Shown: positions 44,565 to 52,211 of the stretch, in pieces
Layout: each line of letters starts with the position of its first letter
How positions within the stretch are numbered: the first letter of the stretch is position 1
Assembly: GCA_022841325.1 (NCBI GenBank)
Contig: JALHRS010000002.1
Coordinates: 62,001-126,000 of the forward strand
Reading direction: 5' to 3'
Length of the DNA stretch: 64,000 bases
Source: Lysobacterales bacterium
GTDB lineage: Bacteria > Pseudomonadota > Gammaproteobacteria > Xanthomonadales > SZUA-5
Made by a program: the position numbers and the translations under genes
The notes under the pieces: generated by a model
Databases searched by the model: none
Told to the model about the DNA's origin: nothing
Seen by the model: only the letters and a program-made list of their open reading frames with translations

Positions 44565-46469
44565 TCAGTGCTCCGCGGGCCCATAGTGGCGCCGCGCGAA
44601 AGCCTGGGCGAAGCCGAGCAGATCGGGCAGCGTGGCTACCGGGCTGATCAGCCAGCCCTGTTCCTCGCGGGCGCGAGCGAGCCAGCCGAAAGCGCCGGCC
44701 TGCCAGTGACTCCCACTCTTGGCGCGATCCCAGTTGCCGGGGATGTTCAGGGCGAGCGTGCCGCCGCCGGCCGCCTGCCTGAGGGCCTTGGCGCAGACCT
44801 CGATGCCTGGCGTGCCGCGCTCGTCGGGTGAGTCGAACATGGTCGAGGCACCGTCGTCGGAGACCACCAGAATGTGGGTGGGATGCCTCAGTTTCACCCG
44901 GCTGGCATGGGTTTCGCGCAGCGTGGGCAGCGGAAATTGCGTGCCGCCGCCGTAGTAGCCTGTCAGCACACGCAAACAGTCCTCGGCCGAGCGCACGAAG
45001 CCCTTGGTGCTGGTCACTTCCTTGCGGCTGGCCCAGAGCGTGACCTGGACCGAAGCGCCGGCGCGCAAGGCTGACAAGCAGATCACGGCGCCAGCGAGTG
45101 CCGGCCAGGACAGCTGCCGGCGCGGGTCGGGCATCGATCCCGAACTGTCCACGTACACGTCCAGATCCAGCGGCCGCGTGGCGCTGTCGAATCCGGGCTG
45201 GGTGCCATAGCGGCGCTGTACCGTGGTCAAGCCCGGGATCGGCACCGGGCTCAGCACCAGACTCTCGCGCCAGTCGATCTGGTCGATGGGATCACCTGCC
45301 TCCCAGGGATCGAGGCCTTCGGGCAACGGATCCTCGCTGTGCTGTGCCGGCAGGCTGGGGAAGGGCACCAGATAGGGTCGGGCGCGCTCGCCGTAATAGC
45401 GGATGGCAGCATCCTGGGCATCCAGGGTCAGACCGGCCAGGCGCAGCAATTCGCCATACTGGAAGGGGTCACGGGCCTGCCCGGTGCCGGACTTGGCCTT
45501 GCTCTGGCCAGGCTCGTCGGCCTTGGCAGCGCCGGGCTCATCGCCGCCGGCATCGGCCAGTGCGTCATCGGCCCCCGGGTGGCGGATGTCCTCGAATTCC
45601 TCCGGATCCATCTCGGTCATGCCCTCGGGCTGACCTCCGCGACCGGCGTCCTTGGTGTCCATCAGCGTCTGCAGGCGCTCGCCGGCCTTGGCGTCTTCGA
45701 TCAGATAGGGCAATACCAGCACGGCGAACCGGCCGACGCCGGCCAGCCAGTGGCGGGCGTGGTGACGCACCAGCCGTGAGGCCAGTCGGGCATCGACTTC
45801 GATATCGAGCGTCTGCGCGCTGGCGGCATCGGCGGCGTCGTCCTGGGCAATCCTGGCCGAGGCCTTGCCGCTGCGGGATCCGGCCACCGTGGCCGGCTGG
45901 GGCTGCTCCCGCGGCGGCAGCGCCTTGCCGCAGAGGCTGCCGCGCTCCATGCCCCAGAGCAACTCATAGATGCGCAGATACAGAATCCACAGCTTGCTGG
46001 CCTGCCCGCGCTGGTTGCCGCGCACCACCGCCTGCATCAACTCGGGCATGCGCAGACCGGCGCTGCGCATCAGACGATCGTTGATCAGCAGATCGGTGTA
46101 GAGATTGGCGATCATCGGCGCGTGCTGGGTCACCGTCGGCAGCGCCGGCAACATCCGCGCCAGCGAGCGGGTGTGGTCGGTGATCGAGGCTGGGGCGTAG
46201 ACGTGATGGCCAATCTCGTGCGCCAGCACCTCGACCGCATAATCCTCGATCCCGAGCTCGCGCACCTGCTGCAGATCGATGACCACGGTCTGGTCCGCCA
46301 GCCGGATCATCGCAAAGCTGCCGGTCAGCCCCTCCGCCTGGGCGGCCCTGGACGTGTCCAGCAGCAGCGGCGCCTTCAGCCGCGTGTACGGGCTCCAGGC
46401 CGCCAGTGCCGCCGCAAAGGCGGCAGACCAGGATTCGGCCAGCGTCGGTGGGCGCTCAGCAGCAGTCAT
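44565..46469 (-). CDS. HExxH metallopeptidase-like / VWA-domain protein, third gene of a MoxR locus
   Basis: 634 residues. Residues ~75-95 contain VEVLAHEIGHHVYAP, a zinc HExxH motif. A charged central linker (~190-340) is rich in Asp/Gly/Ala/Lys. Residues ~430-634 form a von Willebrand factor A domain with MIDAS DVYVDSSGSMPD, followed by GGGTQFPL and ILVVSDDGASTMF. MoxR ATPases typically work with VWA partners to remodel or mature target complexes. The order MoxR (48013-49587), unknown protein (46776-47771), this gene on one strand supports a functional unit. The peptidase motif fused to VWA resembles COG3864-type proteins; targets are unknown. Confidence 0.82.
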   Translation of the reverse strand: MTAAERPPTLAESWSAAFAAALAAWSPYTRLKAPLLLDTSRAAQAEGLTGSFAMIRLADQTVVIDLQQVRELGIEDYAVEVLAHEIGHHVYAPASITDHTRSLARMLPALPTVTQHAPMIANLYTDLLINDRLMRSAGLRMPELMQAVVRGNQRGQASKLWILYLRIYELLWGMERGSLCGKALPPREQPQPATVAGSRSGKASARIAQDDAADAASAQTLDIEVDARLASRLVRHHARHWLAGVGRFAVLVLPYLIEDAKAGERLQTLMDTKDAGRGGQPEGMTEMDPEEFEDIRHPGADDALADAGGDEPGAAKADEPGQSKAKSGTGQARDPFQYGELLRLAGLTLDAQDAAIRYYGERARPYLVPFPSLPAQHSEDPLPEGLDPWEAGDPIDQIDWRESLVLSPVPIPGLTTVQRRYGTQPGFDSATRPLDLDVYVDSSGSMPDPRRQLSWPALAGAVICLSALRAGASVQVTLWASRKEVTSTKGFVRSAEDCLRVLTGYYGGGTQFPLPTLRETHASRVKLRHPTHILVVSDDGASTMFDSPDERGTPGIEVCAKALRQAAGGGTLALNIPGNWDRAKSGSHWQAGAFGWLARAREEQGWLISPVATLPDLLGFAQAFARRHYGPAEH

Positions 46470-46660
46470 GGCGAATAGCGCCCGGCCATGGGTCGTGGCG
46501 CGCCCGGAGCCGCTTTTCGGAGGGCCGCGCGCCTGCGCGGCCGCTGTTGATCTTCAGGCCAGGCAAAGCGGCGCCGCAGCGCGGCGCCCTCCACAGCAGC
46601 GCAGGAGGAAGCGCCGGGGAGCCGCTGCGCGGCACCCTCGGCCTACGCTCGGGTGAAACA

Positions 46661-46769
46661 GGGAAAAAGGAAAAGGGAAAAAGGAAAAAGGAAAGGACAG
46701 AGCCGCCATGGCTCGGCCGTGCGGCGCCTTTGCTCTTCCCTTTTCCCTTTTCCATTTCCCCTTTTCCCG
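46661..46769. repeat. Inverted polypurine/polypyrimidine tracts
   Basis: A GGGAAAAAGGAAAAGGG-type tract (46661-46697) and a TTCCCTTTTCCCTTTTCC-type tract (46733-46769) are roughly complementary and can fold together. They lie between the stop of the unknown gene and the start of the VWA gene. GC-rich repeat sequence (GCGCCGGGGAGCCGCTGCGC) precedes them. Confidence 0.7.
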
Positions 46770-46775
46770 CTCTAC

Positions 46776-47771
46776 TCACGTCAACGCCACCAAGGTCGCC
46801 GCATGCGACCAGGCATGCGTGACCACCAGGGTGTCGGCGCTGTGCGCGGCGCTGGTGATGGCGCCGCGGTCTTCGAAGGCGAAGCTGCAGCCCGGGCCGA
46901 TGAGGGTGCCGCCATCGATGCGCCAGCCCTGGGGTAAACGCTGTGCCGCCAGCAACTGACCGTCGCCATGGGCCTGGACATTGGCACCGTAGGCGTCGGC
47001 GTAGAGGCTGAAGCGCGCGCTACCCGAATCGAGCAGCAGTTCGCCGCCGATCTCGCCGGCCAGTGGCGGTTCTTCGAAGCGTCCGCCGAAGCCGACGAAG
47101 GCGCCGACCTGGCCGACGACCTTGGGCGCCGCAGCGGCATCGGGCTGGTCCGGTCGGTACCAGCGCTCGGCGTGCAAACGCACCAGCATGCTCTCGTGCC
47201 AGTTCTCGGGCGCCACGCCGAGAGCCAGGGCCAGCAGTTCGCGATCCAGGGTACGTGCCCGCTCCAGCGCGCTCGATCGATAGTGGGCCAGACCCTGGCG
47301 CCAGGCTGCGACCTGCCCGGCCCGCAGCAGATCGTCGGGGCTGCGGGCGCGGCTGGCCAGTTCAGCCAGCGTCAGCAGCCAGTCGTCGCCGCCGCCCTGC
47401 GCCGACCAGTGGCTCAGCGCATTGGCAATCGAAATGATCAGCGCCTGCGGCTGTTGCGCCAGCAAGGCCGGTGCGTGTTCGGACAGCAGTTCCCAGCCGC
47501 TGACCACGCTCGGCGCCCGCCCGCCCGGGCCGATCCAGCGCTGACCCAGCAGTGCCAGCGAGGTGTCGTAGAGCGCGTCGACCAGCGCCGCTGCCGCACC
47601 CGCATCGATACGCACGACGCGCTCGACGATGGCACTCACCGGACCCGCGAGCAGCGCCGAGAACGCCGCCGCATCCAGCCCCGGATAGCGCTGCTGCGCC
47701 AGTGCAAAACGCCGATTGAACTCGGAGCGACCGCCGCGCAGGACGTCGGCGAGGGACGGGCACAGGGTCAC
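46776..47771 (-). CDS. Conserved-context protein of unknown function between MoxR and VWA genes
   Basis: 331 residues from a GTG start. No signal peptide or TM helix. The N-terminal two thirds are helical and Ala/Leu-rich (FALAQQRYPGLDAAAFSALL, WELLSEHAPALLAQQPQALI). The C-terminal third looks beta-rich (VGQVGAFVGFGGRFEEPP, GELLLDSGSARFSLYADAYG). I recognise no family. Its position suggests it is the adaptor or substrate-linked component of the MoxR/VWA system. Confidence 0.7.
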   Translation of the reverse strand: MTLCPSLADVLRGGRSEFNRRFALAQQRYPGLDAAAFSALLAGPVSAIVERVVRIDAGAAAALVDALYDTSLALLGQRWIGPGGRAPSVVSGWELLSEHAPALLAQQPQALIISIANALSHWSAQGGGDDWLLTLAELASRARSPDDLLRAGQVAAWRQGLAHYRSSALERARTLDRELLALALGVAPENWHESMLVRLHAERWYRPDQPDAAAAPKVVGQVGAFVGFGGRFEEPPLAGEIGGELLLDSGSARFSLYADAYGANVQAHGDGQLLAAQRLPQGWRIDGGTLIGPGCSFAFEDRGAITSAAHSADTLVVTHAWSHAATLVALT

Positions 47772-47806
47772 GAGCGTGCGCTCCGGTCGCTGGTGGACCT
47801 GTTGCA

Positions 47807-48002
47807 GGGGCGAAGCGGGGGCAGGGGGCGGGGGGCAGGGGACATGCCTCGCGACAGGATTGGGCCACTCGGCGTGTTTGAGTCCGGCGCTCCGCTTGAG
47901 CTGATGTCAACATGCTCGAAGGTTTCCGCAGGTCGCTGCCGCGGGAAGCATCCATCGAGCGAGCTTGCCGCGCCCCCTGCCCCCCGCCCCCCGCCCCCGC
48001 TC
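47807..48002. repeat. Inverted G-rich / C-rich simple-sequence tracts
   Basis: A G-rich tract (47807-47842, GGGGGCAGGGGGCGGGGGGC-type) and a C-rich tract (47971-48002) frame the gap between the unknown gene and moxR. Either could form a G-quadruplex on one strand, and the two are mutually complementary. Confidence 0.7.
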
Positions 48003-48012
48003 TGCACCGCCT

Positions 48013-49587
48013 TCATCCCTGCACCAGCCAATGCAGATAGTTGGTGTAACGCTGATGCAGTGATTTCAGCAGCAGCAGATCGTCGTGCAGCGGCCCGTAG
48101 ATCTTCCCGCCCTTGGCAATCTGGGCAATCTGGCGCTCGATGCGGGCCAGGCGCTTGCGCACTTCGGGTTCTTCCACGCCTTCCAGGCCGCGCTGCAGTT
48201 CGGCGGCGAGGTCCGCCACCGGATCCTTGGCATCCAGTTCCAGGCGGTCGTATTCCTGGCAGCTGGCATCGAAGAGATGGCGCAGCCAGCCGATGCGGTC
48301 GCTGCGGAAACCGGTATGGCTGGCGGCCTGGAAGAAAGGCGAATCCAGATCGGGCTTGAGCTTGTCGTTGAGCACGAAGGGCAGGACCTGGCGCAGATCG
48401 TCGAGGTCTACCTCATCGCTGCCGCGAAACCAGGCCATGGCCTTGGCATAGCTGATCAGGGTCATCAGATTGCGTACCGACAAGCCGTTGCGGGTGTGGC
48501 AACCGAGGTCTTTCAGGCGGTCGCGACCGTCGTCCTGCGCGGTCAGCCAGTTCCAGTCGGTACCGGCCAGCCGCGCTGTGTCCTTGCTCTTGTACTCGAA
48601 CTGGTCACCGGCCACGTCCATGTATTCGAACTGGCTGGCGAAGAACTCCAGGCGTCGGCGTACCGGGGCCGACATCGGCACCGCGCGCACTTCCTTGCCC
48701 ATGCGCCGCATCTCATCCTCGTTGAAGATGATCTCGCGCGGCACGAATTCCTCGGGGCGAGCGTCTTCCTCGATCCGGGTCAGCAATTCGCCGAGAAAGC
48801 GCGGGTTGAAGGCCAGTGCCTGCACGATCACGTCGATGCGGTCGCGCAGCGCCTCGATCACCTGGTAGGTGCCGCCACCCTGATCGTCATTGGCGGTCAG
48901 ATACCAGGCCGCCGGCGGACATTCGTAGATCTGGTCGAACTGCTCGGCATAGTTGTCGCCCATCAGCGTCAGCAGCGCACTCTGGGTGCGCGTGGGGATG
49001 CGGTTGTACTCGTCGATGATCTTCACCCGCATCGCCAGCCACGAGCGCCAGGCCACCCGCACCTTGGCAATGCTGTCGGCGTTGATCAGATCGGAGGGCA
49101 GCGGCTGGCCCAGCAGATCGGCCACGGTCATCTGCGGTTGACCGCGCTGCATGCCGCGGCGCACCTCGCGCACCGGATAGCCGGCGAGCACCCCCATCAG
49201 CACCGCGCTGGCGGTCTTGCCGCGACCGGGTCCGCCAATGAACAGGCATTTGCGCTGGGTCGCAAAGGTCAGCAAGGGCAGCAGCACAAAGCTGGAATAG
49301 CTCTGCGCGCTGGGCAGCGTCAGCCGCGCCTTGCGATCACCCAGCAGATACTCCTGCGGCGGGCCGTCCAGATATTCGATGTCGTAATGCGGCGAGATGA
49401 TCGCCGTGTTGACGATCCAGAAATAAGCCTGGCGCAGCTTCTCGTCCAGCGGCAGCGCCTGCGCCTCGGTGTCCGCCACCACATCAGCCGGACCGCGATA
49501 CAGATCGGCCACATCGAAATGCCGCGGCGCATGCGTGGGCTTGGGATTGGTCGGCGCCGCCGACAGCCGCTGGAACAGTTTGAGCAT
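48013..49587 (-). CDS. MoxR-family AAA+ ATPase
   Basis: 524 residues. Walker A GGPGRGKT (118-125), Walker B with KIIDEYNRIP, sensor-1-like WYLTANDD, and an Arg-containing ALRDRIDVIV. Residues ~300-400 form the small AAA lid. The C-terminal ~100 residues are helical (LAAELQRGLEGVEEPEVRKR). MoxR ATPases act as chaperone-like machines with VWA-domain partners, here probably the 44565-46469 product. It is first gene of the three-gene minus-strand unit. Confidence 0.88.
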   Translation of the reverse strand: MLKLFQRLSAAPTNPKPTHAPRHFDVADLYRGPADVVADTEAQALPLDEKLRQAYFWIVNTAIISPHYDIEYLDGPPQEYLLGDRKARLTLPSAQSYSSFVLLPLLTFATQRKCLFIGGPGRGKTASAVLMGVLAGYPVREVRRGMQRGQPQMTVADLLGQPLPSDLINADSIAKVRVAWRSWLAMRVKIIDEYNRIPTRTQSALLTLMGDNYAEQFDQIYECPPAAWYLTANDDQGGGTYQVIEALRDRIDVIVQALAFNPRFLGELLTRIEEDARPEEFVPREIIFNEDEMRRMGKEVRAVPMSAPVRRRLEFFASQFEYMDVAGDQFEYKSKDTARLAGTDWNWLTAQDDGRDRLKDLGCHTRNGLSVRNLMTLISYAKAMAWFRGSDEVDLDDLRQVLPFVLNDKLKPDLDSPFFQAASHTGFRSDRIGWLRHLFDASCQEYDRLELDAKDPVADLAAELQRGLEGVEEPEVRKRLARIERQIAQIAKGGKIYGPLHDDLLLLKSLHQRYTNYLHWLVQG

Positions 49588-49665
49588 GGTCAGAGCCGGT
49601 CAGGACTGCTGCCGCAATATGCCATGGGGACGAGGCAGGGGGCAGGGGCTGAGAGACGGTCGTAG

Positions 49666-49696
49666 GTCACGTTGCCCGCATCGCGGGCTACGTGAC
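49666..49696. repeat. Palindromic repeat family B hairpin
   Basis: GTCACGTTGCCCGC and GCGGGCTACGTGAC form a long stem between moxR and ruvC. Confidence 0.85.
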
Positions 49697-49796
49697 ACGG
49701 TGAAGCAGCGACACCTTGGGTGAGCGACGGCCGCGATGTTCCGCAGGCAGAGGCGTCACTGCTGGACCCACAAAAGCCTGAAGCCCTTAGCCTTTC

Positions 49797-49836
49797 CCGT
49801 GCCCCGTGCCCCGTGCCCCGTGCCCCGTGCCCCGCT
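49797..49836. repeat. Heptanucleotide simple repeat (CCCCGTG)n
   Basis: Five copies of CCCCGTG abut the 3' end of ruvC. A roughly complementary GGGGCAG-type tract lies at ~49632-49650 in the same gap. Confidence 0.75.
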
Positions 49837-50344
49837 ACCGAAACAGCTTCGCCGGCAGGCCCAGTCTGCCGGCGGCCTCGCGCATGTGGGCATGGGTGAT
49901 GGCCACGGCCAGGGCGTCGGCGGCGTCGGATTGCAGCTGGCCCTGCAGGGTCAGCAGGATGCCGACCATGTATTGCACCTGGGACTTGTCGGCACCGCCG
50001 GATCCAACCACCGAATTCTTGATGTGCCGCGGCGCGTATTCGCTGACCGGGAGGCCGGCGTTGACGCAGGCGCAGATGGCGGCCCCGCGGGCCTGCCCCA
50101 GCTTCAGTGCCGATTGCGGGTTCTTCGACAGGAATACGGTTTCCACCGCCGCTTCGTCGGGCCTGAATTCGGCGATGGCGGCGCTGACGCCGTCGAAAAT
50201 ATCCTTCAGGCGCAGCGGGAAATTCTCGTCCGAGGTCTGCACGAAGCCGTGATGCAGGTGTTTGAGCTGGCCGCGACTGACCGTGATCAGGCCGATGCCG
50301 GTGCGGCGTGATCCGGGGTCGATGCCCAGTATGCGAGTGCTCAA
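49835..50344 (-). CDS. ruvC: Holliday junction endonuclease RuvC
   Basis: I choose TTG 50344 (GGAAG a few nt upstream), giving 169 residues close to the usual ~173. GTG 50371 would add nine residues unlike the family. Signatures: RILGIDPGSRRTGIG (first catalytic Asp), AAVETVFLSKNPQSALKLGQ (catalytic Glu), APRHIKNSVVGSGGADKSQV, and DAADALAVAITHAH (final catalytic Asp pair). RuvC resolves Holliday junctions with RuvAB. Contrary to the usual order, ruvA and ruvB do not follow; the next gene is moxR. Just upstream is a truncated yebC. Confidence 0.92.
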   Translation of the reverse strand: MSTRILGIDPGSRRTGIGLITVSRGQLKHLHHGFVQTSDENFPLRLKDIFDGVSAAIAEFRPDEAAVETVFLSKNPQSALKLGQARGAAICACVNAGLPVSEYAPRHIKNSVVGSGGADKSQVQYMVGILLTLQGQLQSDAADALAVAITHAHMREAAGRLGLPAKLFR

Positions 50345-50374
50345 TGGCTGGCTTCCGAAAGGTCGGACCACACT

Positions 50375-50776
50375 CTACGGCAAGCCGGGGCCAGCGATCA
50401 CTGACAGGCCTTCGCCGAACCTGCTGAAGGCATGGCGCAGATCGGCCACGGTGCGCTGCCTGTTGTCGGTCATGCAATCGACCAGCACCGCCACGCCACC
50501 CGGCGCGTAGCCCTCGTAGCGCAGTTCCTCGTAGTTGACGCCTTCCAGCTCGCCGCTGGCCTTCTTGATGGCGCGCTCGATGTTGTCCTTGGGCATGGAG
50601 TTGGCAAAGGCCTTGTCCATCGCAGCGCGCAGGCGCGGATTGCCCGCCGGATCGGCGCCGCCGGTGCGCACGGCGACATGAATCTCGCGCACCAGCCTGG
50701 TGAAGATCTTGCCGCGGACGGCGTCTTGCTTGCCCTTGCGGTGCTGGATATTGGCCCATTTGCTGTGGCCGGCCAT
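50375..50776 (-). pseudogene. yebC: Truncated YebC/TACO1-family protein (133 aa of ~245)
   Basis: It begins [19 protein letters not shown] and continues through domain 1 and the start of domain 2 ([57 protein letters not shown]), matching YebC. It then diverges to [10 protein letters not shown] and stops, about 110 residues early. Only ~30 nt separate its stop from the ruvC start, so the missing C-terminal domains are deleted, not merely frameshifted. YebC proteins are transcription or translation (ribosome-stalling) factors, usually upstream of ruvC, so this is a locus with an internal deletion. Whether a functional yebC exists elsewhere is unknown. Confidence 0.82.
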
Positions 50777-50868
50777 GGCGTGTAGCTCCGGGTGGAAATG
50801 CGGGGGGCGAGATTATACGGGGCAGGGGGCAGGGGGCGCCGCACACGAGGCGCGGGCAGAAAACCGGC

Positions 50869-50963
50869 GTCATTGCGAGGAGCGCAGCGACGAAGCAATC
50901 CAGTGCTTCTGCGGCTGTGTATCCGGATTGCTTCCCCCGGATCAAGTCCGGGGTGGCAATGAC
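50869..50963. repeat. Inverted repeat of the GTCATTGCGAGGAGCGCAGC type
   Basis: Arms GTCATTGCGAGGAGCGCAGC...GAAGCAATCC and GGATTGCTTC...GGCAATGAC surround ~20 nt. This widespread bacterial intergenic repeat type lies upstream of yebC. Confidence 0.75.
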
Positions 50964-50976
50964 GCGGGCTTTGTAG

Positions 50977-51037
50977 GTCCAGACTCGTCTGGACGCTCTT
51001 TGCCTTGTGTTGGAAAGGCGTCCAGACAAGTCTGGAC
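50977..51037. repeat. Palindromic repeat family A pair
   Basis: GTCCAGACTCGTCTGGAC (50977-50994) and GTCCAGACAAGTCTGGAC (51020-51037) lie in inverted arrangement between yebC and the phosphoribosyltransferase gene. Confidence 0.85.
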
Positions 51038-51141
51038 CCACAAGAGCCGGAGCGCCGCAGCCTTGCCCCGTGCCCCGAACCACCGACATCCAGACCCAAA
51101 CCCTTATCATCGAGCCTCCCGCACCTGCCCTCGAGTAACCC

Positions 51142-51696
51142 ATGACCGAAGTCGCCGGACAGCGTTTCCGCCTGTACAACGCCCTCGATCTGGAGACCGT
51201 GATGGCGCGGATGGCGCGGCAGACACTGATGTTGCTGGATCCGGAGCAACCGACGGTGGTGGTGGGTGTGCTGCGCCGCGGCGCACCGCTGGCGGATCGG
51301 CTGGTGGCGGCGATCGCCGCGCTGAGCCCGGGATTCCGTGTCGACAGGCTCGATCTCAAGGTCAAGCGCTATTCGGACGATCTGCGCTTGCTGCATCCGG
51401 AAACCCGGCTGGACGCACCGGAAGCCGGCTCACCCAGCGTCAGGGATCGCCAGGTGCTGGTGATCGACGATGTGCTCTACCAGGGCTATTCGCTGTTCCG
51501 GGTACTTGAATTCCTGCGCGCCGAAGGTGCCAGCACCATCCGTTCGGCGGTGCTGGCTGACCGCTGCGTGGCCCGGGTACCGGTGATAGCCGACGTCATC
51601 GGCGTACGCCTGCAGATCGCGCCTGGGGATGTCGTGGAATGCAGCGTGCCGCCCTATGAGGCCGAGTTTGCCGTGGATGTGCTCCGGCCTGATTGA
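51142..51696 (+). CDS. Phosphoribosyltransferase (PyrR/HPRT-like)
   Basis: 184 residues, type I PRTase fold. VVGVLRRGAPLADRLVAAI (PPi-loop region), RLDLKVKRYSDDLRL, and the PRPP-binding motif VLVIDDVLYQGYSLFRVLEF. The DDVLYQG signature is closest to PyrR and hypoxanthine PRTases. It could be a uracil/hypoxanthine salvage enzyme or a PyrR-like regulator; no pyr genes are adjacent to decide. Confidence 0.82.
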   Translation: MTEVAGQRFRLYNALDLETVMARMARQTLMLLDPEQPTVVVGVLRRGAPLADRLVAAIAALSPGFRVDRLDLKVKRYSDDLRLLHPETRLDAPEAGSPSVRDRQVLVIDDVLYQGYSLFRVLEFLRAEGASTIRSAVLADRCVARVPVIADVIGVRLQIAPGDVVECSVPPYEAEFAVDVLRPD

Positions 51697-52211
51697 GGCG
51701 GGAAGAGCAGCGGGGCAGCAAGAGCGGGGCTGGGGCTGGGGCGCGGGGACGGAGCTTGCCGCGGCGGTTACGCAGTCGCGATGTGGAGGGCCGAGCGCCT
51801 GCTCGGCCGCTCTTGGTCATTGCCGAGGGCCCCGTTTCACAGCAGAGGCAGCGACTGAAGGCGCGACGTGGGCGCGAATTCACTACTGTTCCCGCATGAT
51901 TCTTCGGGTCGAAAAGCGGCGCCGCAGGCGCGGCGCCCTCCAATGAAGCTGCGCAATCGGGTAGCGGTTACCCGCCGGACAGCCTCGCGTCGCCTCGTAG
52001 GTCACGTTGGTCTTGCAGCGGCCTACGTGACGCGGTGAAGCGGCAAGATCAGGTCTCGTAGGTCACGTTGGCCGCGCAGCGGCCTACGTGACGCGGTGAA
52101 GCGGCAAGGCCAGCGATAGTCGCTTTGGACGGGCAGCCTCGCGTCGCCGTGTCACGTAGCTCGCTTGCGCGAGCAACGTGACCTACGATTTCCCGAGTCC
52201 CGAGTCCCGAC
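51697..52211. other. Repeat-filled intergenic region with three family B hairpins
   Basis: Family B hairpins lie at 52001-52031, 52062-52092 and 52151-52182 (inner stem GCTCGC/GCGAGC in the last). They are separated by conserved GCGGTGAAGCGGCAAG spacers. A GGCGCCGCAGGCGCGGCGCC palindrome precedes them (~51917-51937), and a CCCGAGT heptamer tract ends the gap (~52194-52210). No gene is evident. Confidence 0.85.

Noticed and set aside
48085-49665. 526-codon plus-strand frame opposite the MoxR gene
   Set aside because: Shadow of the AAA+ gene, whose Walker motifs are on the minus strand.
50375-50776. Explaining the short YebC by a simple frameshift
   Set aside because: Only ~30 nt separate its stop from ruvC, so the missing ~110 residues are not present in any frame.
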